From assembly GCF_003814555.1 (NCBI RefSeq), contig NZ_RKQN01000001.1:558001-622000 (forward strand): 64,000 nucleotides of DNA, read 5' to 3'. Positions 31,089 through 40,540 of the stretch are shown here, piece after piece; the first letter of the stretch is position 1; the number at the start of each line of letters is the position of its first letter. A model generated the notes under the pieces. It had not been told where the DNA came from. It saw nothing but the letters and a program-made list of their open reading frames with translations, and did not search any database. This stretch comes from Vulcaniibacterium tengchongense. GTDB lineage: Bacteria > Pseudomonadota > Gammaproteobacteria > Xanthomonadales > Xanthomonadaceae. The position numbers and the translations under genes are program-made.

Positions 31089-31175
31089 ACCGATCCGCAG
31101 GAAGTCGCTCCAGGCCTCGGATTCGTAAGGAAAAAGCGCTTGCAAATTCCTTGGCGCGGTGCTTGACTACCGCGC

Positions 31176-32837
31176 ATGCGCGTCAATGCCGCCACCGTTC
31201 AGAAATGTCTGCTCGGCATCGCGCTGCTCGCGGCGTTGCTTTGGAACCTGGCGCATGCGGCTGAAATCAAGCACTTGCAGCTGAGCAGCGGGGCCACCGG
31301 CACCCGTGCCGAGCTGCTCCTGGGCGCCGACGCGGAGTACCGGGTGCTCAGCCTGAAAGGGCCGGACAGGCTGGTGGTGGATCTGCCGGCCTCGACGGTC
31401 GCCAAGGGATTCCGCGCGCCGGCAGGTGCCGGCGTGGTCAAGTCGGTGCGTACCGGCCAGCCCGAGCCGGGCACCGCGCGCATCGTGTTCGACCTGGCCC
31501 AGCCCGTCGCCGTGCTCAAACCGCGCATCGAACCCGGCGCGAACGGGCCCAAGCTGGTGCTGGAATGGCCGGGCGACGGCGAGGGCGCCTCCGCCGCGGC
31601 CGCGAACGCGGCGAAGCCGCCGGTGCCGGCGGCGCAGAGTCCCGCCATCGAAGCGCCCGCTCCGGCGGTCGCCACCGCGCCGGCCCCCGCGCCGCCGCCG
31701 GTCGACCCGGCCGCCGCTTCCGCCGCGACCACGCGGCTGATTTCCGAGATCGTCGCCCGCAACGAGCGCGAGGCGGCCCAGGCCGCGGCGGCGGCCGCGC
31801 CGCCACCGGCAAACGCCGCCGCGGTCCCGGCAGCGCCGTCCGCCGCCGTGCCCGCGGCGAGTTCGACGGCCCCGAATGCCGCGGCGGCGAGCGCACAGGC
31901 GCCGGTGGCGACCACGGTCGCGACCGGCATTCCCACCCGCATCGCCACCGGCGTGCCGACCCGCGTCGCGACCGGCAGCCCCATGCCGGCGCCGGCCACG
32001 GCGGCCGCCGACACGCCGCCGCCGACCGCCGCCGCGCCGGTCAAGACGCTGAAGGACGTGATGCGCGGGCGCGGCATGCGGCCGCTGGTCATCGCGATCG
32101 ACGCCGGCCACGGCGGCCAGGACCCGGGCGCGATCGGCCCTTCCGGCAAGCGCGAGAAGGACGTGACCCTGGCGATCGCGCGCGAGCTGGCGCGCCAGGT
32201 CAACGCCACGCCCGGCCTCAAGGCGTACCTGACCCGCGACACCGACGTGTTCATCCCGTTGAACCGGCGCGCGCAACTGGCCCGCCAGGCCAAGGCCGAC
32301 ATGTTCATCTCGATCCACGCCGACGCGGCCGAGAACCGCAACGCGCGCGGCTCGTCGGTGTACGTGCTCTCGCTGAAGGGGGCCTCGTCGCAGCGCGCGC
32401 GCTGGCTGGCGGACAAGGAGAACGCCTCCGACCTGATCGGCGGCGTGCGCCTGCAGGAAACCAACAGCACCCTGGCCTCGGTGCTGCTCGACCTGACCCA
32501 GAGCGGGCACATGAAGGCTTCCGAGGACGCGGCCGAACACGTGCTCGACGGGCTCAAGCGCGTCGGGCGCAACCACAAGCCGAACATCGAGCGCGCCAAC
32601 TTCGCCGTGCTGCGCACCTCGGACATGCCGGCGATGCTGGTCGAGACCGCCTTCATCTCCAATCCGGACGAAGAGAAGCGCCTGACCGACCCGGCGCACC
32701 AGCGCGCGCTGGCCGCGGCGGTGCTGGACGGCATCGACACCTACTTCACCCGGCAGCCGCCGCCCGGCACGCTGTACGCGGCCCGCTCCGAAGCGCAGTA
32801 CGCCGCCGCCGCCGGCGCGGGCGGCGGCAGCCCGTAA
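31176..32837 (+). CDS. amiC: Periplasmic N-acetylmuramoyl-L-alanine amidase (AmiB/AmiC type)
   Basis: A 553-residue cell-separation amidase that cleaves peptide stems from peptidoglycan. Layout: signal peptide (about 1-28, ending AHAA), AMIN domain (about 30-135) for septal targeting, a long Ala/Pro/Thr linker (about 135-305) and a zinc Amidase_3 domain (about 310-540). Zinc ligands lie in AIDAGHGGQDPGA, the Glu of KREKDVTLAIA and FISIHADA; the catalytic Glu is in MLVETAFISN. An autoinhibitory helix region is present (RGSSVYVLSLKGASS...), so activation by NlpD/EnvC-type factors is expected. The linker holds three near copies of ATG-x-PTR-x. AmiB and AmiC cannot be told apart from sequence here; the position before mutL equals E. 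coli amiB. Confidence 0.95.
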   Translation: MRVNAATVQKCLLGIALLAALLWNLAHAAEIKHLQLSSGATGTRAELLLGADAEYRVLSLKGPDRLVVDLPASTVAKGFRAPAGAGVVKSVRTGQPEPGTARIVFDLAQPVAVLKPRIEPGANGPKLVLEWPGDGEGASAAAANAAKPPVPAAQSPAIEAPAPAVATAPAPAPPPVDPAAASAATTRLISEIVARNEREAAQAAAAAAPPPANAAAVPAAPSAAVPAASSTAPNAAAASAQAPVATTVATGIPTRIATGVPTRVATGSPMPAPATAAADTPPPTAAAPVKTLKDVMRGRGMRPLVIAIDAGHGGQDPGAIGPSGKREKDVTLAIARELARQVNATPGLKAYLTRDTDVFIPLNRRAQLARQAKADMFISIHADAAENRNARGSSVYVLSLKGASSQRARWLADKENASDLIGGVRLQETNSTLASVLLDLTQSGHMKASEDAAEHVLDGLKRVGRNHKPNIERANFAVLRTSDMPAMLVETAFISNPDEEKRLTDPAHQRALAAAVLDGIDTYFTRQPPPGTLYAARSEAQYAAAAGAGGGSP

Positions 32838-33260
32838 CCCTCTCCGACGCCGCAGCTCTCGTCTCGCCTGGCGACTCCCGCGAGCGGAGCGGCGCTTCGG
32901 CCCTTCGCTCGCGGCGGCCGCGACTTGCGCCCGGCCGTCCCGCGCAGCGGAACGATCCAGCCCTGCCAGGACACGGGCATGCCGCCGGCAAGGCGGTTCA
33001 TCGGCGCTCGCGATGGGCGCATCGAGCGCGGCCGCCGATCGAATCCAGGCTCCCACCGCAGGTCGCACGGCTTCTCCCGCTGGAAGCGGCGCAACATCCC
33101 GCGGCCGTTCCGGCGCGTGCGTAGCACCGCCGCACCGGCTCGCGTCCATGGCGGCGTGGCGATCGCTGCCGCCGTCCTTCTCCGCAGCCGGGAGTCGGGG
33201 CGCGGCGACTCGGCTATCATCCCCGCATCCCCCGACTCCGCACTCCGCGCCGCCCAGGCC
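32838..33260. other. Interval between the amidase gene and mutL
   Basis: 423 bases on the coding side of the operon. A loose dyad GCGAGCG / CGCTCGC (within about 32880-32915) could slow transcription after the amidase gene. A -10-like TATCAT at 33215-33220 lies 40 bases before the mutL GTG and suggests a separate mutL promoter; no -35 is evident. No conserved open frame is visible. Confidence 0.35.
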
Positions 33261-35087
33261 GTGACCATCCGCCAGCTTCCCGACACCCTCGTCAACCAGA
33301 TCGCCGCCGGCGAAGTCATCGAACGCCCGGCGTCGGTGGTGAAGGAACTGGTCGAGAACGCGCTCGACGCCGGCGCGCGGCGCATCGACATCGACCTGGA
33401 GGAGGGCGGCGTGCGCCTGATCCGGGTGCGCGACGACGGCGGCGGCATCGAGCCGGACGAACTGCCGCTGGCGGTATCGCGCCACGCGACCAGCAAGATC
33501 GCCTCGCTCGACGACCTCGAAGGCGTGGCCACGCTCGGTTTCCGCGGCGAGGCGTTGCCGTCGATCGCCTCGGTCAGCCGCTTCGCGCTGATCTCGCGCC
33601 GCGCCGGCGGCGGGCACGCGGCGATGCTCGAGGTGGACGGCGGCCGCGTCGGTACGGTGGTGCCGAAGGCGCATCCGCCGGGCACCACGGTCGAGGTGCG
33701 CGACCTGTTCTTCAACGTGCCGGCGCGGCGCAAGTTCCTGAAAGCCGAGCGCACCGAGCTCGGCCACATCGAGGAATGGCTGCGCCAGCTGGCCTTGGCC
33801 CGGCCCGACGTCGAGCTGCGCGTGTCGCACAACGGCAAGCCGTCGCGGCGCTGGAAGGGCGAGGGCGATCTGCTCTCGGAAGTGCGCCTGCACGAGGCCC
33901 TGGGCGAGGAGTTCGCGCGCAACGCGCTGCGCGTCGACCACCACGGCCCGGCGCCCGCCGCCGGTGCCGCGCAGGGGCTGCGCCTGCACGGCTGGATCGC
34001 GCAACCCAGCTACAACCGCGCCAGCGCCGACCAGCAGTACCTGTACGTCAACGGCCGGGCGGTGCGCGACCGCAGCATCGCGCATGCGGTCAAGCAGGCC
34101 TATGCCGACGTGCTGTTCCACGGCCGCCAACCGGCCTACGTGCTGTTCCTCGAGCTCGACCCGCGCCGCGTCGACGTCAACGTGCACCCGGCCAAGCACG
34201 AGGTGCGCTTCCGCGACGCGCGGCTGATCCACGATTTCGTCTACCGAACCCTGGAGCAGGCGCTGGCCGAGACCCGCGCCGGCGCCGCGGTCGGCGTCGC
34301 CGCGCCGGCGCAGGCGCCGATGCAGGCCGTCGCCGGCGCTGCCTCCGCAGCCGCGCCGGCGTACCGCTGGGGCGCGCCGCAGGCGCCGCTCGGGCTGCAG
34401 GTCGCCGAGGCGCGCGCCGGCTATGCCGCGCTGTACGGTCCGGCGGCGGTCGCGGCCGCGCCGCAGCCCACGCCGGCGTTGCCGGCGAACGAGGACCCGA
34501 GCCTGCCGCCGCTGGGCTACGCGATCGCCCAGCTGCACGGCATCTACATCCTGGCCGAGAGCGCCGACGGCCTGATCGTGGTCGACATGCACGCCGCGCA
34601 TGAGCGCATCCAGTACGAGAAGCTCAAGGCCGCGCACGACGGCGAGGGTTTGCGCAGCCAGCCGCTGCTGGTGCCGGCGACATTGGCGGTGTCCGAGCGC
34701 GAGGCCGAGGCCGCCGAGCGCGAGGCGGACACGCTGGCCGCGCTCGGCTTCGAGGTCACCCGCAGCGGCCCGCAGTCGCTGACCCTGCGCAGCGTGCCGG
34801 CGTTGCTCGCCCATGGCGACGTCGAGGCGCTGCTGCGCGACGTGCTCGCCGACCTGCGCGAGCACGGCGAATCGCGCCGGGTCGCCGCGGCCCGGGACGA
34901 GCTGCTGGCGACCATGGCCTGCCACGGCGCGGTGCGTGCGAACCGCCGTCTCACTTTGCCCGAGATGAACGCCTTGCTGCGCGAGATGGAGGCGACCGAA
35001 CGTTCCGGGCAGTGCAATCATGGGCGCCCGACCTGGGCGCGATTCAGCCTGGCGGAGATCGACCGCTGGTTCCTGCGGGGGCGTTGA
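33261..35087 (+). CDS. mutL: DNA mismatch repair protein MutL (endonuclease type)
   Basis: A 608-residue MutL starting at a GTG ([29 protein letters not shown]). The GHKL ATPase has Glu29 and Asn33 ([11 protein letters not shown]), DDGGGI and [10 protein letters not shown], then the transducer and an Ala/Pro linker (residues about 345-415). The C-terminal domain contains [12 protein letters not shown], which fits the metal-binding endonuclease motif DQHA-x2-E-x4-E with one change, and also ACHGA and CNHGRPT. E. coli MutL lacks this motif and relies on MutH, so here MutL itself should nick DNA. The stop is shared with the next gene (TGATG). Confidence 0.97.
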   Translation: MTIRQLPDTLVNQIAAGEVIERPASVVKELVENALDAGARRIDIDLEEGGVRLIRVRDDGGGIEPDELPLAVSRHATSKIASLDDLEGVATLGFRGEALPSIASVSRFALISRRAGGGHAAMLEVDGGRVGTVVPKAHPPGTTVEVRDLFFNVPARRKFLKAERTELGHIEEWLRQLALARPDVELRVSHNGKPSRRWKGEGDLLSEVRLHEALGEEFARNALRVDHHGPAPAAGAAQGLRLHGWIAQPSYNRASADQQYLYVNGRAVRDRSIAHAVKQAYADVLFHGRQPAYVLFLELDPRRVDVNVHPAKHEVRFRDARLIHDFVYRTLEQALAETRAGAAVGVAAPAQAPMQAVAGAASAAAPAYRWGAPQAPLGLQVAEARAGYAALYGPAAVAAAPQPTPALPANEDPSLPPLGYAIAQLHGIYILAESADGLIVVDMHAAHERIQYEKLKAAHDGEGLRSQPLLVPATLAVSEREAEAAEREADTLAALGFEVTRSGPQSLTLRSVPALLAHGDVEALLRDVLADLREHGESRRVAAARDELLATMACHGAVRANRRLTLPEMNALLREMEATERSGQCNHGRPTWARFSLAEIDRWFLRGR

Positions 35088-36031
35088 TGACCATGAGGAC
35101 TGCGTGGCTGGCGTTGGCCTTGGCGCTGGTTCTGGGCGCGTGCGGCGGGGAGCGCGGGGCGAACGGCGCCGCGGGTGCGCCGGCGGCGCCGGCCGACGCC
35201 GAGTTCCAGCGCGAATTGCGCCTGTGGCGCGAGCAGCGCCTGGCCGACCTGACCCGGGCCGACGGCTGGACCAGCCTGGTCGGCCTGCACTGGATCGACC
35301 CCGGCGCGCACTACATCGGCAGCGGCCGCCGCAACGGCATCCGCCTGGCGGCGGGGCCGGAGCATTTCGGCATGATCGACCTGAAGAGCGGACGCCTGCG
35401 CTTCGTGCCCGAACGCGGCGTCGCGATCACCCTCGACGGCGAACCGCTGCGCGGCGAGGCGATCCTGCGCGCCGACGACGCACCGACCGGGCCGAGCGTG
35501 CTCGGCTTCGACGACGGCAAGGGCCAGGCGATGGTGATCAAGCGCGGCGACCGCTACGCGCTGCGGGTCAAGCATGCCGATGCGCCCACCCGCACCGGCT
35601 TCCGCGGCCTGGAATACTGGCCGGCCTCGCGCGACTGGCGCGTCGAGGCGCGTTTCGTGCCGCACCCGCCCGGCAAGACCCTGCCGATCGCCAACATCGT
35701 CGGCACCGTCGACGAGGTGCCGAACCCGGGCGCGCTCGAGTTCCAGCGCGACGGCAGGACCTATCGGCTCGAAGCGCTGGACGAAGGCGATGACCGGCTG
35801 TTCCTGGTGTTCGCCGACCGCACCAGCGGCCATGGCAGCTACCCGGCGGGGCGCTTCCTCGACGCGCCGCTGCCGGGCCCCACCGGCCGCGTCGTGCTCG
35901 ACTTCAACCAGGCCTACAATCCGCCGTGCGCGTTCACGCCGTTCGCCACCTGCCCGCTGCCGCCGCCGGAGAACCGGCTCGACCTGGCGGTGGCCGCCGG
36001 CGAGAAGACCTACGCGCATTCCGCCCCTTGA
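35087..36031 (+). CDS. DUF1684 lipoprotein
   Basis: A 314-residue predicted lipoprotein of family DUF1684, function unknown. The signal is TAWLALALALVLGACGG with lipobox LGAC. The mature part has the family hallmarks: LRLWREQRLADLTRADGWTSLVGLHWI near the N terminus, GTVDEVPNPGALEF, and at the C terminus LDFNQAYNPPCAFTPFATCPLPPPENRL, which is strongly conserved and contains two Cys. The ATG at 35087 overlaps the mutL stop (TGATG); a second ATG two codons later is also possible. Known members are often next to unrelated housekeeping genes, so context does not reveal the role. Confidence 0.9.
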   Translation: MTMRTAWLALALALVLGACGGERGANGAAGAPAAPADAEFQRELRLWREQRLADLTRADGWTSLVGLHWIDPGAHYIGSGRRNGIRLAAGPEHFGMIDLKSGRLRFVPERGVAITLDGEPLRGEAILRADDAPTGPSVLGFDDGKGQAMVIKRGDRYALRVKHADAPTRTGFRGLEYWPASRDWRVEARFVPHPPGKTLPIANIVGTVDEVPNPGALEFQRDGRTYRLEALDEGDDRLFLVFADRTSGHGSYPAGRFLDAPLPGPTGRVVLDFNQAYNPPCAFTPFATCPLPPPENRLDLAVAAGEKTYAHSAP

Positions 36032-36062
36032 CCGCTCCGACCCGAAACCAGGACCCGACCCG

Positions 36063-37037
36063 ATGCTGCGATTGAAGACGCTATGCGCGCTGCTGCTGGC
36101 CCTGGCCGGCCTGGGGTCGGTGGCGCTGGCGGTGGAGCAGGGCGCGGCCGCGCCGCCGGGCGCGCCGGCGGCGTCGCCGCCGAAGCCGCTGCTGTGGAAG
36201 GTGTCCGACGCCGACAACGCGATCTACCTGCTCGGCTCGTTCCACCTGCTCAAGCCGGAGGACTATCCGCTCTCGCCCGACATCGATGCGGCCTTCACCG
36301 AGGCGTCCAAGGTCGTGTTCGAGGTGCCGCCGGAACAGATGCTGGACCCGGCGACCGGACAGAAATTCCTCGCCGCCGCCGGCTATGCCGACGGCCGCAG
36401 CCTGAGCCAAGTGCTGCCGGCGGACCTGCGCGAGAAGTTCGCCCGCATCCTGGCCCAGCGCGGCGCCACCCTCGCGCAGTTCGACGGCTACGAGCCCTGG
36501 TTCGTGAACCTCTCGCTGCTGATCGGCGTGTCGCAGCAGATGGGCTTCCGCGCCGAGCAGGGACTGGACCAGTTCCTGATGCAGCAGGCGCTGGCGGCGA
36601 AGAAGCCGACCGCGGGCCTGGAGACGATCGACGACCAGTTGCGCGTGCTCGACGCCTCGCCGATGGAGGAGCAGATCGCCGGCCTGCGCGAGTTCCTCGA
36701 CAAGCCGCTGGAAATGCCCGGCAAGCTGGCCGAGCTGCACGGAGCCTGGCGCGAGGGGGACGTCGCCAGGCTCGACGCGCTCAGCCGCGAGGAGATGCGC
36801 GGCAAGACGCCGCAGACCTACCGCCTGGTCAACGTCGAGCGCAACGACGCATGGTTGCCGCAGTTGCAGCGCATGCTCGACGGGGTCGCGGGCGAGCAGG
36901 CGCTGGTGGTGGTGGGCGCGCTGCACCTGCTCGGCGAGGACGGCCTGGTCGAGAAGCTGCGCGGCAAGGGCTACGCCGTCGAGCGGATTTGTTCCGCCTG
37001 CGCGCCGGCGGCGAACGACGCGCAGTTCGCGCGCTAG
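36063..37037 (+). CDS. TraB/GumN family protein
   Basis: A 324-residue exported protein of the TraB/GumN (Tiki-like) family, which shares its fold with haem-degrading and metalloprotease-like Tiki proteins. A signal peptide (LRLKTLCALLLALAGLGSVALA) is followed by LLWKVSDADNAIYLLGSFHLLKPEDYPL, containing the family GSxH motif, then KVVFEVP, ETIDDQLRVLD and LVVVGALHLLGEDGLVEKLRGKGY. The two conserved GxxH motifs are both intact. The substrate is unknown. It lies 31 bases after the DUF1684 gene, so mutL-DUF1684-GumN may form one unit. Confidence 0.9.
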   Translation: MLRLKTLCALLLALAGLGSVALAVEQGAAAPPGAPAASPPKPLLWKVSDADNAIYLLGSFHLLKPEDYPLSPDIDAAFTEASKVVFEVPPEQMLDPATGQKFLAAAGYADGRSLSQVLPADLREKFARILAQRGATLAQFDGYEPWFVNLSLLIGVSQQMGFRAEQGLDQFLMQQALAAKKPTAGLETIDDQLRVLDASPMEEQIAGLREFLDKPLEMPGKLAELHGAWREGDVARLDALSREEMRGKTPQTYRLVNVERNDAWLPQLQRMLDGVAGEQALVVVGALHLLGEDGLVEKLRGKGYAVERICSACAPAANDAQFAR

Positions 37038-37227
37038 CGCTTTCGCCTTGCCTTTGACCGCCCGGTGCCGTGCGTAGCGGCGCTTGGTGGTGCGCCGCAC
37101 CTTCGCTCCACGGGCGCTTTTGGGGTTCCGCTCGCTAAGTGAACGGCGGAAGCCTTCGCCCCTGCCGAAACGAGCGAACGCGGCGCCGCCGTGCGTTCCG
37201 TTCCCCCGGTTCGACGGCGCCGGAGCG

Positions 37228-37641
37228 CTACGGCGCCACCAGCACGATGCAGTCGACCGGGCATGCCGGCACGCACAGCTCGCAGCCGGTGCACAACGGC
37301 TCGATCACCGTGTGCATGTGCTTGGCGCCGCCGACGATCGCGTCCACCGGGCAGGCCTGGATGCACTTGGTGCAGCCGATGCAGTCGGCCTCGACGATCA
37401 GCGCGACCTGCGGCGGCTTGTGCTCGCCGCGGCCGCGGTCGTAGGGGCGGGGCGCCACGCCCAGCGCCTTGGCCAGCGCGCGCGCGCCGGCATCGCCGCC
37501 GGGCGGGCAGCGGTCGACGTCGGCCTCGCCGCGCGCCATCGCCTCGGCGTACGGCCGGCAGCCGGCGAAGCCGCACTGGCCGCACTGGGTCTGCGGCAGC
37601 AGGCGATCGAGGCGTTCGACGAGGTCTGCGGGGTCGTTCAT
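37228..37641 (-). CDS. rnfB: RnfB-like ferredoxin without membrane anchor
   Basis: A 137-residue iron-sulfur protein equal to the soluble part of RnfB. The 4Fe-4S domain has Cys20, Cys23, Cys28 and Cys45 ([18 protein letters not shown]...DRCPPGGD). Two ferredoxin clusters follow with Cys87/90/93/97 ([17 protein letters not shown]) and Cys117/120/123/127 ([17 protein letters not shown]). E. coli RnfB (192 residues) has an N-terminal transmembrane helix; this protein starts at [14 protein letters not shown] and has none. No rnfA, C, D, G or E is nearby. It therefore probably works as a free electron carrier. The ATG overlaps the stop of the HAD gene (ATGA). Confidence 0.88.
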   Translation of the reverse strand: MNDPADLVERLDRLLPQTQCGQCGFAGCRPYAEAMARGEADVDRCPPGGDAGARALAKALGVAPRPYDRGRGEHKPPQVALIVEADCIGCTKCIQACPVDAIVGGAKHMHTVIEPLCTGCELCVPACPVDCIVLVAP

Positions 37642-38228
37642 CGGATGCGCTTGCCGGCGTACCAGCGCTCGTGCGCCCGCGCCAGCATCGGCTTGTCCTC
37701 GCGGCTGTCGCCGTAGGCATGGATGCGTTCGTAGCGCGACAGATCGTAGCGCGCGCGGATTTCCTGCGCCTTGTGCGGGCCGATGTCGCGTTCCAGATAG
37801 CGGCCGGTCAGGCGGTCGCCGCTGCTTTCGAGGCGGTTGCAGATCAACGACAGGCCATGCCGTTCGCACCAGGGCCGCAGGTACAGGTCCAGCGAGCCGG
37901 AAATCAGCGCGACGTCATGGCCCTGCGGCTGGTGCCATTCGATCCGCTTCATCATTTCCGGGCGCAGCATCGCCGGCAGCAGGTCGCGCGCATAGGGCTC
38001 GCCATGAGCGGCGATCTCGGCGACGTCGCGGCCGGCGAAGGTCAGCCGGGTGACGCGCGCGCGGATGTCGCGCGCGGAGACGACCCCGGTCCGGTAGCCC
38101 AACAGCCACGGGGCGACCTTCCACTTCGCCGCCGCCAACTGCTCCGGCGTCGCTACCCGGCGCAGGAAGCGCGAGTAGGTGTCGCAGGTGGTGACGGTGT
38201 GGTCGAAGTCGAAGAAGGCGATCTGCAT
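37638..38228 (-). CDS. HAD-IB family phosphatase
   Basis: A 196-residue haloacid dehalogenase-type hydrolase. Motif I is [14 protein letters not shown] (nucleophile Asp7, acid/base Asp9), motif II is [11 protein letters not shown], motif III includes the Lys of GPHKAQEI, and motif IV is [12 protein letters not shown]. The helical cap between motifs I and II matches SerB- or PgpC-like members that act on phosphoserine, phosphatidylglycerophosphate or small phosphates. The substrate cannot be told from sequence. I chose the ATG at 38228; the frame continues upstream through the repeat element. It is followed by the overlapping rnfB-like gene. Confidence 0.9.
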   Translation of the reverse strand: MQIAFFDFDHTVTTCDTYSRFLRRVATPEQLAAAKWKVAPWLLGYRTGVVSARDIRARVTRLTFAGRDVAEIAAHGEPYARDLLPAMLRPEMMKRIEWHQPQGHDVALISGSLDLYLRPWCERHGLSLICNRLESSGDRLTGRYLERDIGPHKAQEIRARYDLSRYERIHAYGDSREDKPMLARAHERWYAGKRIR

Positions 38229-38244
38229 GAAGGTTTCGCTTGCG

Positions 38245-38343
38245 CCCCTTGGAAAAGGGGGCAGGCGTCCGCGCACCGGACGACGGGGGACTTGCGTGAA
38301 CGTGCCGGAGAGCAAATCCCCTCGGTCCCCTTTTGCAAAGGGG
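38245..38343. repeat. Paired-hairpin intergenic element, CCCCTT/AAGGGG type
   Basis: Two hairpins about 65 bases apart: CCCCTT-GGAA-AAGGGG (38245-38260) and CCCCTTT-TGC-AAAGGGG (38327-38343). The flanks are similar (GGGGGC and CCGAGGGGATTTGC after inversion), so the two ends look like inverted copies of one unit. The element fills the gap between metG and the HAD gene. On the minus strand the right hairpin directly follows the metG stop and may end that transcript. Sequences of this look are scattered in xanthomonad genomes; whether this one belongs to a named family I cannot check. Confidence 0.6.
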
Positions 38344-38353
38344 GAAGAAAGCA

Positions 38354-40414
38354 TCAGCGCACCGGCATGCCCGGCTGCGCGCCGGCGTCGGCGTCGAGCA
38401 GGAACAGGCTGCCGCCGTCGAAGCCGGCCGAGAGGATCATGCCCTCGCTGACGCCGAAGCGCATCTTGCGCGGCGCCAGGTTGGCGATGAACACGACGTT
38501 GCGGCCGACCAGCTTTTCCGGCTCGGCGTAGGACGCGCGGATGCCGGAGAAGATCTGCCGCTTGCCCAGCTCGCCGGCGTCGAGTTCGAAGCGCAGCAGC
38601 TTGTCGGAACCCTCGACGAACCCGCAGGCCAGCACCTTGCCCACGCGCAGGTCGAGCTTGGCGAAATCGTCGATGCCGACGTAGGCGGGGGCTTCGGCAG
38701 CGGGCTGCGAGGGCTTTGCGGTTTCCGCCTGGGCGGAAGCGGTGGGCGCGGCGTCGGTGGGCTTCAGCGATTCCTTGGAGGCGTCGATCATCTTCTCGAT
38801 CAGCTTGGGGTCGATGCGGGTGAACAGGGGCGCGTAGGGCTGGATGCGGTGGCCGAGCAGCGGCGCCGCCAGGTCATCCCAGCGCGTCACCGGCGCGGCC
38901 AGGAACGCCTCCGCCTGAGCGCTGGTGCGCGGCAGCACCGGCTTGAGCGCGGCGGCGAGCACGCGGAACAGGTTCAGCCCCTGCGTACACACCGCCTGCA
39001 GTTGCGCGTCCGCGCCGTCCTGTTTGGCCAGCACCCACGGCTTGTGCTCGTCGATGTACTTGTTGGCCTCGTCAGCCAGCGTCATTGCCAGGCGCACCGC
39101 AGTCGCCGCTTCGTTGCGCGCATAGGCCTGCGCGATCGGCGCCAGTTGCTCGACGAAGCGCGCGTACATCGCCGGCTCGGGCAGCTGCGCGGCTAGTTCG
39201 CCGCCGAAGCGCTTGTCGATGAAGCCGGCGCAGCGGCTGGCCAGGTTGACGAACTTGCCGACGATGTCGGCATTCACGCGGGCGACGAAATCGGCCAGGT
39301 TGAGGTCGAGGTCGTCGACGCCGCCGCCGGTCTTGGTCGCGAAGTAGTAGCGCAGCGCCTCCGGATCGAGGCCGGCGTCCAGGTAGGTGCGCGCCATCAC
39401 GAAGGTGCCGCGCGACTTCGACATCTTGGCGCCGTCGACGGTCAGGTAGCCGTTGACGTGCAGCCGGGTCGGCACGCGGAAGCCGGCGCCGTGCAGCACC
39501 GCCGGCCAGAACAGGCCGTGGAAGTTGACGATGTCCTTGCCGATGAAGTGGTGCAGCTCGGCCGGGCTGTCGGGCTCCAGGTAGGAGGCGAAATCCAGGC
39601 CCTCGCGCTCGCACAGGGCCTGGAAGCTCGACAGGTAGCCGATCGGCGCGTCCAGCCAGACGTACAGGTACTTGCCCGGATGGCCGGGAATCTCGAAGCC
39701 GAAATAGGGCGCGTCGCGCGAGATGTCCCAGGCGCGCAGGCCGCCCTCCGCGTCCAGCCATTCCTGCAGCTTGGCCTTGACCCCCGGCACGGCGACGTCG
39801 CCGGCCAGCCACTCGCGCAGGAAGGCCTCGAACCGGCCCAGCTCGAAGAAGAAGTGCTCCGACTCGCGCAGTTCCGGCGGCGCGCCGCTGATCGCCGAGC
39901 GCGGCTCCTTCAACTCGGTCGGCGCGTAGGTGGCGCCGCAGACCTCGCAGTTGTCGCCATACTGGTCGGCGCTGCCGCAGTTGGGGCAGATGCCCTTGAC
40001 GTAGCGGTCGGGCAGGAACATGCCCTTGACCGGGTCGTACAGCTGCGCGACCGAACGCCGGGCGATGTGGCCGTTGCGCTCCAGCCGACGGTAGAACTCC
40101 TCGGTCAGGGCGCGATTGCGCGCCGAGTGGGTCGAGTCGTAGTGGTCGAAGGCGATGCCGAAGTCGGCGAAGTCGCGCTCGTGGCCGGCCTGGATGCCGG
40201 CGATGAAGGCCTCGGGCGTGGTGCCGGCCTTCTCCGCGGCGAGCATGATCGGCGTGCCGTGGGTGTCGTCGGCGCAGACGTACCAGGTGCGGTGCCCGGC
40301 CATGCGCTGCGCGCGGCACCAGATGTCGGCCTGGGTGTAGCCGACCAGATGGCCGAGGTGCAGGGGGCCGTTGGCGTAGGGCAGGGCGCAGGTGACGACG
40401 AGCTCGCGGGACAT
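38354..40414 (-). CDS. metG: Methionyl-tRNA synthetase
   Basis: A 686-residue class I synthetase (MetG1 type with C-terminal extension). HIGH appears as HLGH (residues 19-22, in GPLHLGHLVGY), the zinc knuckle as CPNCGSADQYGDNCEVCG, and KMSKS in GAKMSKSRGTF. The anticodon-binding helical domain follows. After a Thr/Ala/Glu/Lys linker (DAAPTASAQAETAKPSQPA), a C-terminal EMAP-II/Trbp111 tRNA-binding fold is present (DFAKLDLRVGKVL...MILSAG). It is transcribed alone, toward the repeat element. Confidence 0.98.
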   Translation of the reverse strand: MSRELVVTCALPYANGPLHLGHLVGYTQADIWCRAQRMAGHRTWYVCADDTHGTPIMLAAEKAGTTPEAFIAGIQAGHERDFADFGIAFDHYDSTHSARNRALTEEFYRRLERNGHIARRSVAQLYDPVKGMFLPDRYVKGICPNCGSADQYGDNCEVCGATYAPTELKEPRSAISGAPPELRESEHFFFELGRFEAFLREWLAGDVAVPGVKAKLQEWLDAEGGLRAWDISRDAPYFGFEIPGHPGKYLYVWLDAPIGYLSSFQALCEREGLDFASYLEPDSPAELHHFIGKDIVNFHGLFWPAVLHGAGFRVPTRLHVNGYLTVDGAKMSKSRGTFVMARTYLDAGLDPEALRYYFATKTGGGVDDLDLNLADFVARVNADIVGKFVNLASRCAGFIDKRFGGELAAQLPEPAMYARFVEQLAPIAQAYARNEAATAVRLAMTLADEANKYIDEHKPWVLAKQDGADAQLQAVCTQGLNLFRVLAAALKPVLPRTSAQAEAFLAAPVTRWDDLAAPLLGHRIQPYAPLFTRIDPKLIEKMIDASKESLKPTDAAPTASAQAETAKPSQPAAEAPAYVGIDDFAKLDLRVGKVLACGFVEGSDKLLRFELDAGELGKRQIFSGIRASYAEPEKLVGRNVVFIANLAPRKMRFGVSEGMILSAGFDGGSLFLLDADAGAQPGMPVR

Positions 40415-40493
40415 GGGCGGCAGGGGAGAAAAAGGATCGGAATTATCGCATGCCGGCCGAGGCGCTCCGCCCGGAGGCGGGCCAGAAACACGA

Positions 40494-40513
40494 ACGCCCC
40501 GGAACCGGGGCGT
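40494..40513 (-). terminator. Terminator after the DUF2147 gene
   Basis: An 8-bp stem ACGCCCCG / CGGGGCGT with a 4-base loop (40502-40505), followed on the minus strand by TCGTGTTTCT. It is 27 bases past the DUF2147 stop and upstream of metG. Confidence 0.6.
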
Positions 40514-40540
40514 CGTATCCGCGCGGCCTGCGGCCGGACG

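Noticed and set aside
31167-35021. A 1284-residue minus-strand frame covering the amidase and mutL genes
   Set aside because: Two well-defined genes with motifs occupy the plus strand; the minus frame has no motif and is a GC shadow.
37228-37641. The RnfB-like gene as a broken remnant
   Set aside because: All cluster Cys, start and stop are intact and the start overlaps the HAD gene in the usual coupled manner, so it looks functional.
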